Assembly (NCBI GenBank): GCA_022605955.1
Contig: JAKCOZ010000002.1
Coordinates: 72,644,783-72,708,782 of the forward strand
Length of the DNA: 64,000 bases
DNA from: Rallus limicola
Lineage: Eukaryota > Chordata > Aves > Gruiformes > Rallidae
Direction of reading: 5' to 3'
This document shows, piece after piece, positions 49,701 through 63,478 of the stretch. The translations under genes were made by a program, and so were the position numbers. The notes beneath the pieces are model-generated. The model was not told the origin of the DNA. It made no database searches and was given only the letters and a program-made list of their open reading frames with translations. How positions within the stretch are numbered: the stretch's first letter is position 1; every line of letters begins with the position of its first letter.

Positions 49701-52700
49701 CTTCAGATACCATGAATAAAAGCAAGTGCCTTATACACAGCCCCCAGAAGGAGAATTTTTTATTTTTGGCTCTCCTACTACAGTGGATTTCACAGAATGT
49801 CATCCCAAAGTACAGGTTGATGTGGGATGCCCATTTCAGTCTTGCGGATGTGACTTAGTTGCCAGGCTGGAATATGTATATAAAAAAATAACCTGTCCTT
49901 CTAAATTAAGATATATTCTAGCTTTTCTTACTTCTAATTTATGATCTCCAACTCCCAAAAAATATATCTGAGCTGAAAACATAGCCCCAGGGAACCCAAT
50001 GTCAGATCTTCTATGACATTATTAGACCATCATCAGCCACCGTAAACAACCAAAATACACCAGTCAATCTCTCTTACCTGCTTCAGAATTCTTAAGGGCA
50101 TATTCTAGTTTATATCTACTTGAGATTCAGACTTAAAATTTACTTATTTTTTTCTATTTTGGTGCTAATACTTTTTGTAGCATCCCCAGATGCTACAAAT
50201 GATGTTGTTGGTTTTGTGTGTGTGTTCTGAACAGCTATTACTTGTTCAAAGACACTTCTTATCAACATTCTGTGGATAGATTAATTAAAATGTTGTGCTG
50301 CCCCACACATGCCAGAAACACTATAGAACTGAAGTAGAAATAATTCTAAGTAGTAACGTGGTTCTCGTTCACACAAATGTGAGTTAATCAAGTGAGATGT
50401 AACCCTAATTTAAACAGTATATCAATACAAAAAAAAGACTGATGTAATTTTCTTTTGTGAATTACTTTCTTATTCCTCCCCATTTCCTGTATACCATTGT
50501 TGGTGTTTCTAAGATGGAAATTGAAATATGCAAATTTTTTTCAATATGTAAATGTGCAGAGGCAGGTGCTACACTCTAGTCCCAGAATAGCAGGCTGTCA
50601 GAGCAAAGAGGTAATGACAATTTGAACTGACCATTGTTTTCCCAACTGAACCATTTAAATGTATCATTTTAAAATGCTTGCAAAGATCCAGTGCTATCAT
50701 GAAAGAATTTCAAACACAGATTAAAAGAATTACTGGGAGGGTAAAAACACCTAGTGAAAAGGCACTGACCCTCCTCCTATGAATAGATTCACATAGCTAA
50801 GGATACAGGCAATGATCTTGGTGGCAAAGAACAAATAAGAGAAGAAACTTCTTTATCAATCATAAAGGACAAATTCCATGTCTGTTCATATGGACAACTG
50901 GAATCGAAGCTTTGGCTTCGCACTCCTTATTTTTAAGCATAATTTGAATATGCAATATATTTTCACTGTGCCCAAGTATGGAGCTAAACAGTACAGAAAA
51001 GCTCTGCGGTATATTAGTACTTCCTCTAGATCAAGTGCTGCATATTACTGCACTTGAACTCTCTTTATTATGGTGAAATAATAGATTGTATCCATCAAGC
51101 AAGAATGTTGTGGGGGTTTTTAATTTGTTTCAGATTAAGATTCATTTGTTCCACCTGAAATCTAAAAGAAACCAGGAGAAAATAATATCCGCCTTCCTTC
51201 TCACATTTAGTCATTTAGAAATTACAATAAAAATGGCCATTCCAGAGATGTTCTTCATCTTCATAAGCATGCAACTCTTTCCTGTGCAGTATCAACAGCC
51301 TTTGGAGTCCCACAAAGAAAATGACACTTAATCAGACCAGCCAACACAGCTGATTTTTCCAGGAAACAACTGCTTTTATTTACTACACGTCACCTTTTGC
51401 TTTGAATGGGAGTTCTCTGATTTAGGGCAGCCCATGTCACAAAGGGTCTGTACTACCTGTACAAAGACCCACTGCATATGTGCAGACCAACTTGCTCCCC
51501 TGTGCAATGAGCACCCCTCTTAAAGCAAATGCTCAAACTGAATGCCCTGGCAGCTGAGACACTCTTTAAAAAACCTACTGGGCCTCCATAACTGACTCAC
51601 CCCTACATCCAATAACTGGGATTTGTGCAGGAAGGTTTGTTTGAAAATTTTTATTTTTTTTTTTTCACTACAAGGAATCATGAAGTTTTCTTTTTCCATG
51701 ATCAAGGCACTGTTACTGTGATTTAAGGCCTGCATTTTTAATAAGCACATACACAATATGAATGTTCAAAATAAGTACTTAGTCTTTTAAGAGTGAAGTA
51801 ATTTTGAATATACCATGTCTATCTGAGTGGAACTTTGCAGGAGTTTTGTATCACATTGGTTTCAGTGACTCCAGCCCACAGTGCCTGAGCATTCTTTTTC
51901 AAAACTGTACTCCCTACCTGGTTTTGGGGTGGGTGAGAGAAAAAGTATCAAATTGTGCACTGTGAGAAATTAAACCTAAATTTGTTCATCTTTTTTCAAT
52001 GTAAATGGAGTTATTGGTATCTCTCTCTAATCCAAGAATAGAGGAATTGAAGCCTGGATATTTTATAAAATAACAAAAGTACAAAAAATAACAAGTTATT
52101 GCAGAGTTTATCAGTTATTTTACAAGTTACCCTTTTAATTAGCACTTGTGGGGAGACAAACAGAAAAAACTATTCACAGGAATGCATTTATCAACATGCA
52201 CACTAGACATGAAGCATCCACCTGAACTCAGGACTGTATGCTGTGGCTGAACTTGGTGACAGAAGAATTCTGCAAGCAGCAAATATTCTCCTTTTGAGTT
52301 AATATGCTGGTATAACCAGGCCTGATGTTGTGATGGTGAAGTGTTTCCCAGATCTCACTAGAGAAATAAATTTGGCTATTTTTAAAGTGTGAGAAAAAAT
52401 ATTTTCACTTAGAAAAAAAATTTAACCCTGGTAATATCACGTCCTTGACATTTCTTGATGAGCATACCCTCTACCTCAAGCTAGCTACTCCTGCAGATAC
52501 CTGGGCTCCAACATGAGACACTGTTCACTTCTTAAATAGTAATATTTTCCAACACCTGCTAGCTTTGTTCCATTTGCTGCTCTTTCAAAAGGTAAATTCT
52601 TACAAACATAAACATTACCACAGAACATTATCTGCAAAAAAACATAAGGTACCTTTTCTATGAAAGAAACACAGAAAAAATTAATAATTATGTTCTGGTG

Positions 52701-55700
52701 CCTCTTAAGCATTGCACATTATCATACTGGGAAGCCGACCTACTGAGCCATGAAAGAGCCATCATCTCCCCTTCCCTCTTGCTGTCATACACCATCTCTC
52801 TTACTGTTATGACAACTGTTGAAAACAGTTTAAAAAAAAAGATAGCTGTTGATCCTGAAGCTTTCCTGTCTACAGGAGTTTGGAGCTGTATCACAGTCAG
52901 AGGCTTGTGAAGAACAAAGAAAGGGGTGAACAGGTCATGGCATATAGAAAAAGAAACATTAGGAAGAAACGTGACAGGTGGACAGACCTGCATAAGAATG
53001 ATACTGACCAAAAATAGATTCTAATTAATGGTGAGGAGCTTTTATTTGTTCCTTTTTATCTCTGACTTTGGGAAAAGAGTACAATCTTTATTCTTGTTCC
53101 TCCTCTAACTAAAGAACAGAAAAAATTCTTGTGGTCTCAAAACATCTAACATTCTGCATGCCTTTAATTTAGACTATGCTTGTGTATCTCTCCTATCAAA
53201 ATTAACTGTCATAAGAAAAAGTGATCAAAATTTCAGATCATGCATTTTTAAAAAATGCACCAAGGACAATGCAAAATAGCCATGAGAAGTATGTCTAAAA
53301 GTATCAATGAAGAGCATTTACTGAGAAACTTTCAACATCATGACCTTCTTTCGGAAACTGCCACATTCCCAGGACCAGAAATTTTCACAGGAAAATTCTA
53401 TCATTCATTAACCTTTCATTAAGTCTCTTGGTTCCAATAAGGAATTTCTGTTTGACTGTCAGAAACAGAATAGCACCCAGAGCAGCAGTTCTCTAATGGA
53501 AAGGTTACTTACTTCTCCGTGACAGCCTTAGTCTGGGTAGATCACAGGAACACTCCTTCCTAGCCTCACCTAACACAGAATTAAAAAGTTGCACCGTGTG
53601 AGTCAACTCAACCTCTAGTAGGAACTGGCATAGCTGCGAGCCTCAAGACTAAAGACAGGTGACAGCCTGTCAGCAAGTAGAATTCAATCTGCTACTTAAG
53701 CATTAATACCATATAAGAGTAGGCCTAGACTTAGTAATGCTCATGAAACTAATCTGATGAGCTCTATGCAAACACTGTGCTTCCACAGAGCAACGGCAAG
53801 ATCCAATTTGAGCACGAAAGCCATACAGCCAAGTGACAGCAACAGGATTCCAGTTACAAAGCTGGCCCATGGAATATCCTCCACTGACCTTGAGCAAGCA
53901 TTCCCTGCATTTATTTTGTTATTGGACTCCCATATACTTGAAAAGATGATAAAAGAAAAATTGACTACTTTTTTTTTTAAAATCTAATTATGGGAGAATT
54001 TTGACATGTCAAAAAGGTAGTGAGTCTGGTCACGTGTAACGTTTCTGTTTCAGGTTTTTCTGGGAAACACAGAAGTAGTTCTAGTTAAGTAATGTATTTA
54101 TGTCTTTGTATCATGTTAAATGTACTAAAAGAGCCGGTAAAATCTCTACAGAAATTACTAATTCTATCACAAAACACCAGACAATCTAAAGCCCAGCAAA
54201 CTTTTACTCATTAGACCCCTATTTTTATATAAAATACTTGTGCAGTGTTAATTCAGACTCATTAAACCAGATTATTAGTGGTCAAAACAAGACTCTTTGG
54301 ATTAAAATATAGTTTTTAAATGAGACCTTCCTTTTCAAATTCAGTACAACATCTGTGAAGTTTAAACTGTATGGACTTATGGTAGGCTATATTTCATGCT
54401 AATTAAGGAAACTGAAATTAAAACCACTTAGCATAGCAAATAATGAATGAGAGCAGTTAAATCATCTCACTTCTCATTTCTTTCCTGTAGTGAAGTGCAT
54501 TGTGATTTGATTGTACATAGAACTACACAGAACAGAGTTTCAGATATAGCAAAAGCCCCCCTTTTAAGGGAGACAGGGTACACACCTATGTATTTATACA
54601 GCTGTACCTCTGCTCTCAAAAGTCTGTAATTCTATGCATTTTCTGACCCATGTCGTGAAAAAAAGGAAGACCAAGTTAGATTGTAATTAGTGAAAGTGAA
54701 GATACAGCTTTAAGAATATAACTGTTTATCCAGAGATTACATTTCAAAAATATTTGCCTCCTTGGGTTTTTTTCAAATTCTAATTTTATTTTCAACACAG
54801 CACTCTATCTCTGCTTCCATCCTTGGTACTTATACTAACAGCCTATAGAAAAGAAACTAGATGTATATGGAAAGACTAATAGGTGCTAGCTTACACCCTT
54901 GGGAATAGTTAGCTGTTCCACACAAGGTGTCCATCTCAGAACTGTCACACAAGAAAGAAATAAGAAAATCCACCTCAGAATCCTGAATGAATTGACATGT
55001 GCATCTGCAGAAAAACTGGGCTGTTTAGCTCATGCATGACATCAGTCTCTAGATAACAGTAGTGGAAAAGAGCTCCAAAGTAAATGAACATAACCTCCTT
55101 TCAAGAATAAAATCTAAAAGTGATAATTACAGAAAAACAGATGGACATTTGGTCACCTGATACAGTTCCTTGGCACAATTCACACTGTAACATTTTTTAA
55201 TAAATGTGTAAGAAGTCCAGTGCATAAAAAACCTAATTTCAATCACCAACTATATTTTTAAAGTGATGCTCAAGAGCATCTTAGAAGAAAATCTGGAAAG
55301 AGCATTCTTTTAAAAAGACATAATCTCTAGATTTTTTAAGAAAAAGGATCTGTCTGCATTTTCTTCTAATTTGATGAAAAATCTGTCAGAAGTCTGGAAG
55401 GGGCTAGTAAAGAATATAAACCCACTGCCCTTACAATTCAGAATTTTTATGCTGAAATCCTATACTTAAATAACTTCTACATGGGCTCATTTGTGTTGGT
55501 TGCTTGTGGAATAGAAGTGAGAAGACAAGAACAGTGCTTCCTAAAACATCGAATAGAGGGGGAGGAGGTGGCAAGGAGGGCTGCCCCAAAGATGTAGCAC
55601 AAATTACTCACAGCCATACAACACTCCTGGCACTTGCTTATAGACTGGTAGAATTGGCAGGGACCTGAGCACCCCCTGTCATGGAGTTGAGTCCTAACAT

Positions 55701-58700
55701 GTTGGGATTGTGGAGTTGAACAATTTACTAAGCATTTTACCTCCTTTTCTACTGACTGTATTTGTTGGTAAGAGCAGTGACACATTCCTATGCACATTCT
55801 TAAACAACAGGTAGTAAATATAGGGAGAGAAGGAGCACTCCTGAGTCTGTCACAACAAACCTGACTGCTGAGGCACTTAGTCAATATACAGCAATATGGT
55901 TTGAATCTAGATCTCCCACTGTATATCAGAACTTTACTTTTAAATTAAATTAAATCAAATCTCCTATTAAACAATTTGCATTTGAAAGGCCTTTTTGTCT
56001 AAAAATCTACTCTTTTCCATCTTTATTCAGAGGTCCTCAAACAGAATGGTGAACACTGCTAATTACAGTTTGAACAAGAATTAATATGGCATATTTATCA
56101 AATTAATTTTTACTCAGAAGTGGAGCTCTAATATGAAGTTTTGAGCGAAAGCACATTAAGAAAATCACTTCTAAGGGCATCAGCCAAGTTGTCCTTAGTG
56201 ATTTCACCTCAATGACACAGTCCAGAACAATTGAGTCAAGAGAAGTCCAGCCTGGGACAAAACAGACTCCCTTTCCTATTTTACAGCCCTTCAAAGTCTG
56301 TTCCTCAGGCACTCTTTCATCATACAGAGGAACAGGGCAGAGGAGAAGCAAGGAAAAGCATTACTAAGTTCTCCCTTTTCATTCTCACAGAAAATCAGCC
56401 ACTGTTTAGGTCAAAAGAGACTCTGATCCCTGCAGAAGGGTGAATACCATCTATGGGGTAAGGGATATCATATGCAAGTCCTTCATTCATACATCAGGGC
56501 ATTCCCATTGACTTCAGCCAAGCTGCTTCATTTAAAGCAAAAGGATTTTTCAAGTCATTCAATGGTCACACAGCATGTGTTAGTATTTATGCTCACCTCC
56601 AGGAGGAATACTTTCCCTTGTTAGACTAGCTGCACAGCATGAAACAAGCCTTCCTTGCACTTCTTTGCAGAGGTGCACCATTTTCTGCTTACATAAACCA
56701 GGTCTTCTTGTACTCTTGACTATGAGTGCCCTAACAGCCTTTCATGTCCAAAGTGTAAGTACTGTAAGAGCAAGGCAGGTATTGTTGATTGAAAAAGAAA
56801 GGATGCTCACTTATTTAAAAATTAAAGTCTTTGTATGGCTGTATATAAAAAAAAAAAAGGATAAAAAAGTTTTCAAGGCATTTCTGCTTGCAAGTAATGG
56901 CAAAAAAAAACCTCAAAATTTGTTCTGAAAACACTCTTTTTTTCTCATTTCTTACACAGTCAGATGTACATGCAAGCAGCTTTTCTCTTTACCTTCCACT
57001 GGAAAATAAAAAAAAACCATGGGAGAGGTCAAAAGGCAAAGAACACTGAACCATTTTGTTTCCACATTCATAAAAGAGGTCTATTTTTAAGAAATCTACT
57101 TTCAAGTTTTCACCCTAAGAATTGCTAGCAGTTCTAGTTGCTAGCCAGAATCTACAATGTGTCACACATTTTTTTATAGTGACATTTGTGTCTCCTCACA
57201 GATGAAATCTTCACATTGCCATGTCACTTTTTAAGAAAGAATAAAGTCCAGCATGTTATATAATTAACACGCAAGACTAGAACCAAAATAATCCAATTGT
57301 CTGGACATTCATGAACGGTTGAAAATTACATGGGTTTACCTACCCTCATTTTGGAAACTACCACCTTTTCACAGGGTTCATTAAGGCACAGACACTTCCA
57401 GACTGCCTAATTTGCTACCAAATCAGCTGGGCAAATAAATTATTTCTTCCTGTTCCCTCAAGTCTTCTTTTTGGTGTTATATTTTATAAAATGTTGAAAA
57501 CTTTAAATAACCCAAACCCTAAACTTCAATACCTTAGCTAGGTAATAATCTGAGACCCTGTGGTGATTATGTCACTGGCACTATGATGCCAGATAAAGGG
57601 TAAGTATTAATTCAATTCTTATTTTTGTTTCACAATCAAGATATCATGTAGTCCCCAACATGACAGATTTATAAAGATGCATCAAGCCATGTATAAATCT
57701 ATCCACATTCATAAACATCTACATCATTCTGTAACATATTGCTCCATATTCACAGTTTACTTGAAGTTAGACCATCAGAGAGTATAAATGTGTGTCCTTT
57801 GTGTCTTTTTACTAATGTTTTCTATCATGAACCAAACAGAAAAGCAAGGTTTATAACACTGAAGGAATAAGAAAAATCATCAGATAACATTAGCTTTTAT
57901 ACAACAGGATATCTTGAGGTTTTTCATCATTTAAAAAAAAATAAAATCACTACTTTTCCAGTAAAATGATGGAATATATATCCTGATAACAACTGTATTC
58001 TATTACATAGAGAGCACCATATGGTAAGTATTTATACAAGATATTCAGCCAGATGCACGCTGACATTCACAAATAAAAGCTAAATTAACACAACATCTGA
58101 TAAGAGATGCTTATGCCAAGCAGAATCTAAGATAGAAATCTAGAATCCAAGCTAATCTACCATTTACTCAGCCATCTATTGGTCCCAGCCTTTAAACAAA
58201 CAATAAGATGAAACTACACACACCATCAAGGAGCAAGGAGCAGGGTAAAAACTGCTGTGGTCTGATATCACAGGCAAGAAAAATAACCAAAACCCACATT
58301 TGCTCTAGCAAAGCAGCTGAAAACATGGTATGGTATAGCTCAAGTTGTTTTCTCTTCTATAAATGGAGAGAATGTTGATCATTTAGCCTTGACTAGGCTT
58401 TTGAAATTTCTACCACAAAAACATCAGAAAAATATAAAAAAAATGTTGGAAGAAGTCTTATGAGTTGGGTGGTTTTTAATGAAAGACAGGAAGAGCATGC
58501 TTTTGATACTGACAGTTTCAGAAAAAAACCCAAACCGTACTGAATTCAAGGTAGTAGACATTGTGCATTGACATATAATTATTGTTACCAAATTTGGGGG
58601 TCAAATTTTAAAGCCTAAATTATTTTTTTTAGTTCATTAGGATATTTTATGACATCATCTCTACCACTGATACGAGTGCTTCCACCTTCCTGTTTTAAAA

Positions 58701-58791
58701 TTCAGGACTTGTATGAGGTCATTAGGACATTTCTTGTCCTTCAGTGTTGCTCTACTCTTTGTTTATTCTGATCTGATCTAAAGGAAAACCA
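46761..58791. other. Unique AT-rich non-coding DNA, no gene recognised
   Basis: This is the longest repeat-poor stretch in the window, about 12 kb. It contains A-rich simple sequence (48302-48315, 48518-48530, 49240-49308) and T-rich runs near 49482 and 51650. A cysteine-rich open frame lies at 55477-55884 on the minus strand (see findings). No exon with convincing splice sites and no RNA gene was seen. Confidence 0.6.
49240..49308. repeat. A/C-rich low-complexity sequence (AAAC-like)
   Basis: Repeated AAAC, AAACA and poly-A steps without a strict unit. It is simple sequence. Confidence 0.75.
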
Positions 58792-59690
58792 TATGATCAT
58801 ACAATATTACAAGTGGGAAGGGACCTCAGGAGGTCTGGAGTTCAACAGCTTACTCAAGATAGGGCTAGCTGTGGGACAAGTTAGGATGCTCAGGGCCTTA
58901 TCCAGCCTGGTCTTGAAAACTGCTGAGAATGGGGATAGAACAGACTCTCTAAGCACCCTGCTCCACTGCCTGACTATCCTCATGGTTTAAAGGTTTCTCC
59001 TCTCTTTATTTTGTGTCTGGTGCCTCTCATCCTCCTACAGTGAACATCCTGTCTCCATCTTCTTCCCAGACACTGGACTTTTTCATCTGTCCTTGTTGAA
59101 TTTGATGAGACTACTGATGCTTTATTTTCCTACCTTAAATCCTTCTGTATGGTCCATGACTATACCAACTGTTGGCCCCAGTTCAGTGCTATCTGCCAAC
59201 TTCATGACTGTGCACTTCATCACCTCCTTCATTCACTGATACAGATGTTAAACAAAACAGACAATAGTATAGATCCATTCAGTACAGCATGTCTGGATAG
59301 AGTGCTGCCTATTGACCACCACATTCTGTATCCAATCATCCATTGTTTATCCATCTGGTTGCCCACCTTCTATATCACAATATCCTAATTCACATCCATT
59401 AATACTGCAATATCAAAAGTCTTGGTGAAGTCAAGATAACTGTCATTCATTGTTTTCCCCTCATTCATGAAGCCAGTCATGAAAAAGGTAAAAGTCTCTT
59501 TTCCTGGAATACAGGGTCTGTACTTCGCCACTCTCCTTTCTCATTTCCCTCAAGGTCTTAAACTCCACTATTTCATGGTCAATAGAGCCAAGGCTATCAT
59601 TCATTAACACATCCCTAACAGGCTCTTGTCCATTAGTGAATAGAGAGCATCAAGACATGTGTCAACCCCAGCTGATCTAGGAGGTGCGAA
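58792..59690 (-). mobile_element. Old CR1 LINE with internal deletion joining endonuclease and reverse transcriptase remnants
   Basis: The 3' end is at 58792 (ATCATACAATATTACAAGTGGGAAGGGACC). Going up the minus strand, the copy runs through the RT C-terminal part and the antisense of GTDPSV-type sequence near 59260. It then reaches RT motif A, readable as MTGFMNEGKTMNDSYLDFTK on the minus strand at about 59415-59480, with its catalytic Asp kept. Directly upstream of this, instead of the start of RT, lies the end of the endonuclease: GSIDHEIVEFKTLREMRKES at about 59540-59600, preceded by a decayed LTN-like block to about 59690. In intact elements these regions are several hundred bases apart. 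Numerous stops make it inactive. Confidence 0.82.
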
Positions 59691-62600
59691 GAGCATACAG
59701 GTACCCCAGCTGCATTCTCGGTCCTCTGCATGTTCCCTACCTCATGAACCACCCTCTGAACTGATGAGTACCTGATTACAGGACATTCTTGTTCAGGTTA
59801 AGGCAGTAGCACTCATCAGACCTGAAAAAGAGCAAAGAGGAGGCACACATAGGACAAGTCCCTTCTCAGAAGCCTATGCGCCTGCCTGATTGCCTCCCAG
59901 GCATGAGTAACTTAGCTCATGAACACTTTGCACTTCACCCTTCATTGCAATAAAGAAGGAGGCTGTATCACCATGCCAGTAAGAAGGGCTCTTAAGTTTA
60001 TAAGGGCATTCTTAGTAGATGTCACAGCTGGCATCCAGTGTCACTGGTTTAACTGCTCTGCACGTATACTAATTTGACATTATAAAACTGCACCCTTATA
60101 AAATGAAATATAGAGGAACAGAAGGGTATGAACCCTTTTATTTCTGTATTTGAACAGTGCAAATTAGTTTTTGGGAGGTGGTGAGGAGAAAGTCAGTACC
60201 TATCTAGTTATCTAGGTTTATAACAGGAACAGCTTGCAACTTTTCACTTTTGCCAAATAAATATCTAAAATAATTTTAGAATAATAAAAATAAATAATAA
60301 TAAGTAAATAAAACCTTTATTTTAAAATCCTGATAATAAAAATAAATAAGTAAATAAATAAAATAATAAGTAGTGAAGACTGCTACCACAATCTTTAGCA
60401 TTTTGTAGTCTGGGCTTCCCTCACTGCCTCACTCATGTTTCGTGTTTACTCTTGAAAACTGCTTCCTTAGGGAGGCACCTTCTTTGGCTGTGCTTTTGAG
60501 GAGATATCCAAGTTTTGTTAATATTAACTAGCTACCTGCACTTCCCAGAATATGCAGTTTCCTCTTTCAAATGCTTCTCTGCTAATCTGAATGTTAATCC
60601 TCTATGCCTTCCTTCAAACAAAGTAATTGCAAGCCCCTCACCACATCTCACTAAAATCCCAGCTTGCCTGCTGATATTGCAGATAGCCACCATGTTCACT
60701 ACTGATTTTTTTTGGTAGTTTCCAGCTGACTGCATTCCTCTTCACAAAATAAATACATATATATGGTGCTCAGAGACTTCAAGGGTCACAAAGGAGGACA
60801 GGATTTTTCCTCAGGGAAGGAAAGAATAGTGCTAAAAAGGGGACAACTGGGAAAAAATACATTAAAGTTTTGTGCTCAGACATGATGTAGTAGTAAGGGA
60901 AGATGCTTGGAGAAGGAAATATTTGGAATTTCAATCTAAATTCTTAGCTTCTACTGTGTGCGCTATAATTTTAGTTAACCAACAAAATGAAAAGGCATAT
61001 AAAGCTACGAGAATACAAGGAACCAGTCTGAGCAGAAGTGCCAGTTTAAGCTCTGAAGCCTCAGTTCATACTTTAGAAATTGACCTTTGTACCACAACTT
61101 ATCTGAAATTGAGCTATTTTACAAGAGTGGTAAACAGTAGTTCAAACTCATGCTGATAAATTGAGTGTTTTGTTGTATTTTAAGTAACAGGGATGTGACA
61201 GTTTACAATAAACTGGTTAACAAACTTTCTTTTATCTAGTCAGCTAAAGAACAATAACTATGAAGTATCATGGTAATCTTTCTTATAAACTTTGGATTCT
61301 GTTGTGTACAGAACTACACAAAACTCGGCTTTGAGCAGGAGCTGAAATGCAGAATACCCTCTTTTGAATCAACAACTGAAACAGTAAATTGAGAAAAATC
61401 TCCAAAAATCTGAAAGAAACTCTCTATTGAATGACCCCCAAGGCAGAAAAAAAAAATTTCCATTATTGGCAGTGATTGCTGGGAATAAAGCTCTCTCAGC
61501 TCTACAAAATGCCCGCGGATAACTTCTTCTCCAGGAAGCACATGGGCTTCCATAATCTCTCTGTGGTTCTGCTGCTGGAGGGCTCACACTGGGGAGACAA
61601 GGACTTTAAACACCACGGCAGTACAGATGCAGAGGAGCGAAAAGAAATGGAGACAATGAGCTCCTGTTTGGACATTAATAGGTATGAAACCCTCAGAGAG
61701 GTAAATCCTTAGAATTGGTTCAGAAGATTTCTGCAGCCCCTAGGGACCTTTCTGTCTGAAAAAGAAGGGTTTATTATATTCTGAAGCAAAAGATTTGGGT
61801 CATTCCTGAGATGCTAGTTTGTTTAGTGGAAGCAAGTGAACTATTTATGACTTCTATGGTGAGAAAATGAAAAACTTACTTCCTAAAGACTCTCTTTCCA
61901 GACTTACTGTCTTGAACTACTAATCCTTATACAAGTCTTTGGTGCAAATGAGAAATGAAATAAAAGATAATCATAGTCTGATCAACAGAAGTTTGGGGTT
62001 TTTTTTTATGCTAACCTTTTGGTTATTTTAATCTCATGAACAACAGCTTTTAGACAAAAAGTAGATTGGTACTTGCTTATGCTATTACTTGCTGATGAAA
62101 AAGAATTAAAGAAAATCTTTGTTCTTAAAGCAACTATTGAAATTTTTGCTTTGTATTGAGAACATCAGGTGAATCAATCCGATTGCATTCATATCATACC
62201 TACAGGTGTAGATCAATTATATGATTCCATCAAAAGCTGCACTTTATGAGATACCATCCACATTACTATAGAAACACTACAGTATTTCTTTATGATGGTT
62301 ATTGTCACATTAAAAGAACCAAAAACTCTACACAAGTTTATAAAGAATGATAGTGGGTGTAGAAAAACAAACAATTTCTGACCACAATATCCTTGATACT
62401 TATTTCAATGTGTTTAGGGTTTCTTTTCCAAGTCACCATGTATCAACTTGAAGAGAACTTACTTTCCAAATATCTTTAATGTTTAGCATTTCCTGGACTC
62501 ATGCCTGTTTCTGGAAGAACCAGGTTTGTGCCTGAACGAAAATATCTGAGAGTATATCTCCTTTCTTTCCAGACAATGAAGCATTCTATTTGACAATGCA

Positions 62601-62742
62601 TTTGCAACTTTGCATTAATCACTCACAAAGCAGTTATGCATAACAATATTTTCATATAATGATCACAGCAGTAGCTGTGATGGCTTAGGGACTCCAGTAT
62701 TCTGTTCATAAAATTTTTGCCTTTGGAAGTTGTATACAATAG
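59691..62742. other. Unique AT-rich non-coding DNA, no gene recognised
   Basis: The first few hundred bases may be further decayed CR1, but I could not match them. A simple AAT/AAAT patch is at 60282-60372. No exon is recognised; frames at 60872-61156 and 61314-61587 are short and lack motifs. Confidence 0.6.
60282..60372. repeat. AAT/AAAT low-complexity sequence
   Basis: It is dominated by AATA and AAATA steps, with two similar halves (AAAATAAATAATAATAAG-like and AAAATAAATAAGTAAATAAA-like) around a short T-rich interruption. It is simple sequence. Confidence 0.85.
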
Positions 62743-63478
62743 TAGAATTGTAGAACCATTTGAGTTGGAAAAGACCTTTAAGTTCATCAAGTCCAACCAT
62801 TAATCTAGCACTTCCAAGCCCACCACTAAACCATGTCCCTAAGCACCATATCTATGTGCCATTTAGATACCTGCAGGGACAGTGACTCAACCCCTTCCCT
62901 GGGCAGCCTGTTCCAATGATTGATAACCCTTTCAGTGAATACATTTTTCCTAATACCCAATCTAAACCACCCATGGTGCAATCTGTGACCCATTTTGTCT
63001 TATCACTTGTTATTTGGGAAAAGAGACCAACTCTCACCTCAGTACAGGTAGTTGTAGAGAGCTATAAGATCTGCCCCCAGCCTTCTGTTCTACAGGCTAA
63101 ACAACCCCTGCTCCCTCAGCTGCTCCTCACAAACTCTGTGCTCTAGACCCTTCATCAGCTTTTTTGTTATTCTCTGGACACACTCCACCACCTCAATATC
63201 ATTTTTGTAGTGAGGGGCCCAAAACTGAGCCCAGTACTCAAGCTGCAGCTTCACCAGTACTGAGTACAGAGGCACAATCACTTCCCTAGTCTTGCTGACA
63301 ACACTATTTCTGATACAAGCCAGGATGCTGTTGGCAGCCTTGGCCACCTGGGCACACTGCTGGCTCATATTCATCTGGCTATCACCAACACCTCCAAGTC
63401 CTTTTCCACCAGGCAACTTTCCAGCCACTTTACCCAAGCCTCTACTATGGCATGCAGTTGTGATTCAAATGCAGGATA
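62743..63478 (-). mobile_element. CR1 LINE fragment, about 735 bases of 3' end
   Basis: On the + strand it starts TAGAATTGTAGAACCATTTGAGTTGG. It passes through TCATCAAGTCCAACC, CCCTTCCCTGGGCAGCCTGTTCC and TTTTTCCTAATACCCAATC to CTGGACACACTCCACCACC and GGCACACTGCTGGCTCATATTCA. It ends near GATTCAAATGCAGGAT, the antisense of the CR1 block after the RT palm. On the minus strand the thumb is open as one frame from about 63437 to 63090, with [20 protein letters not shown] and [10 protein letters not shown] readable. The subfamily differs from the copies at 12588 and 37018, and it is moderately diverged. Confidence 0.95.

Noticed and set aside
50905..50920. Small hairpin CGAAGC-TTTG-GCTTCG
   Set aside because: The stem is only 6 bp and does not extend, so it is too short for a microRNA precursor or terminator and is expected by chance.
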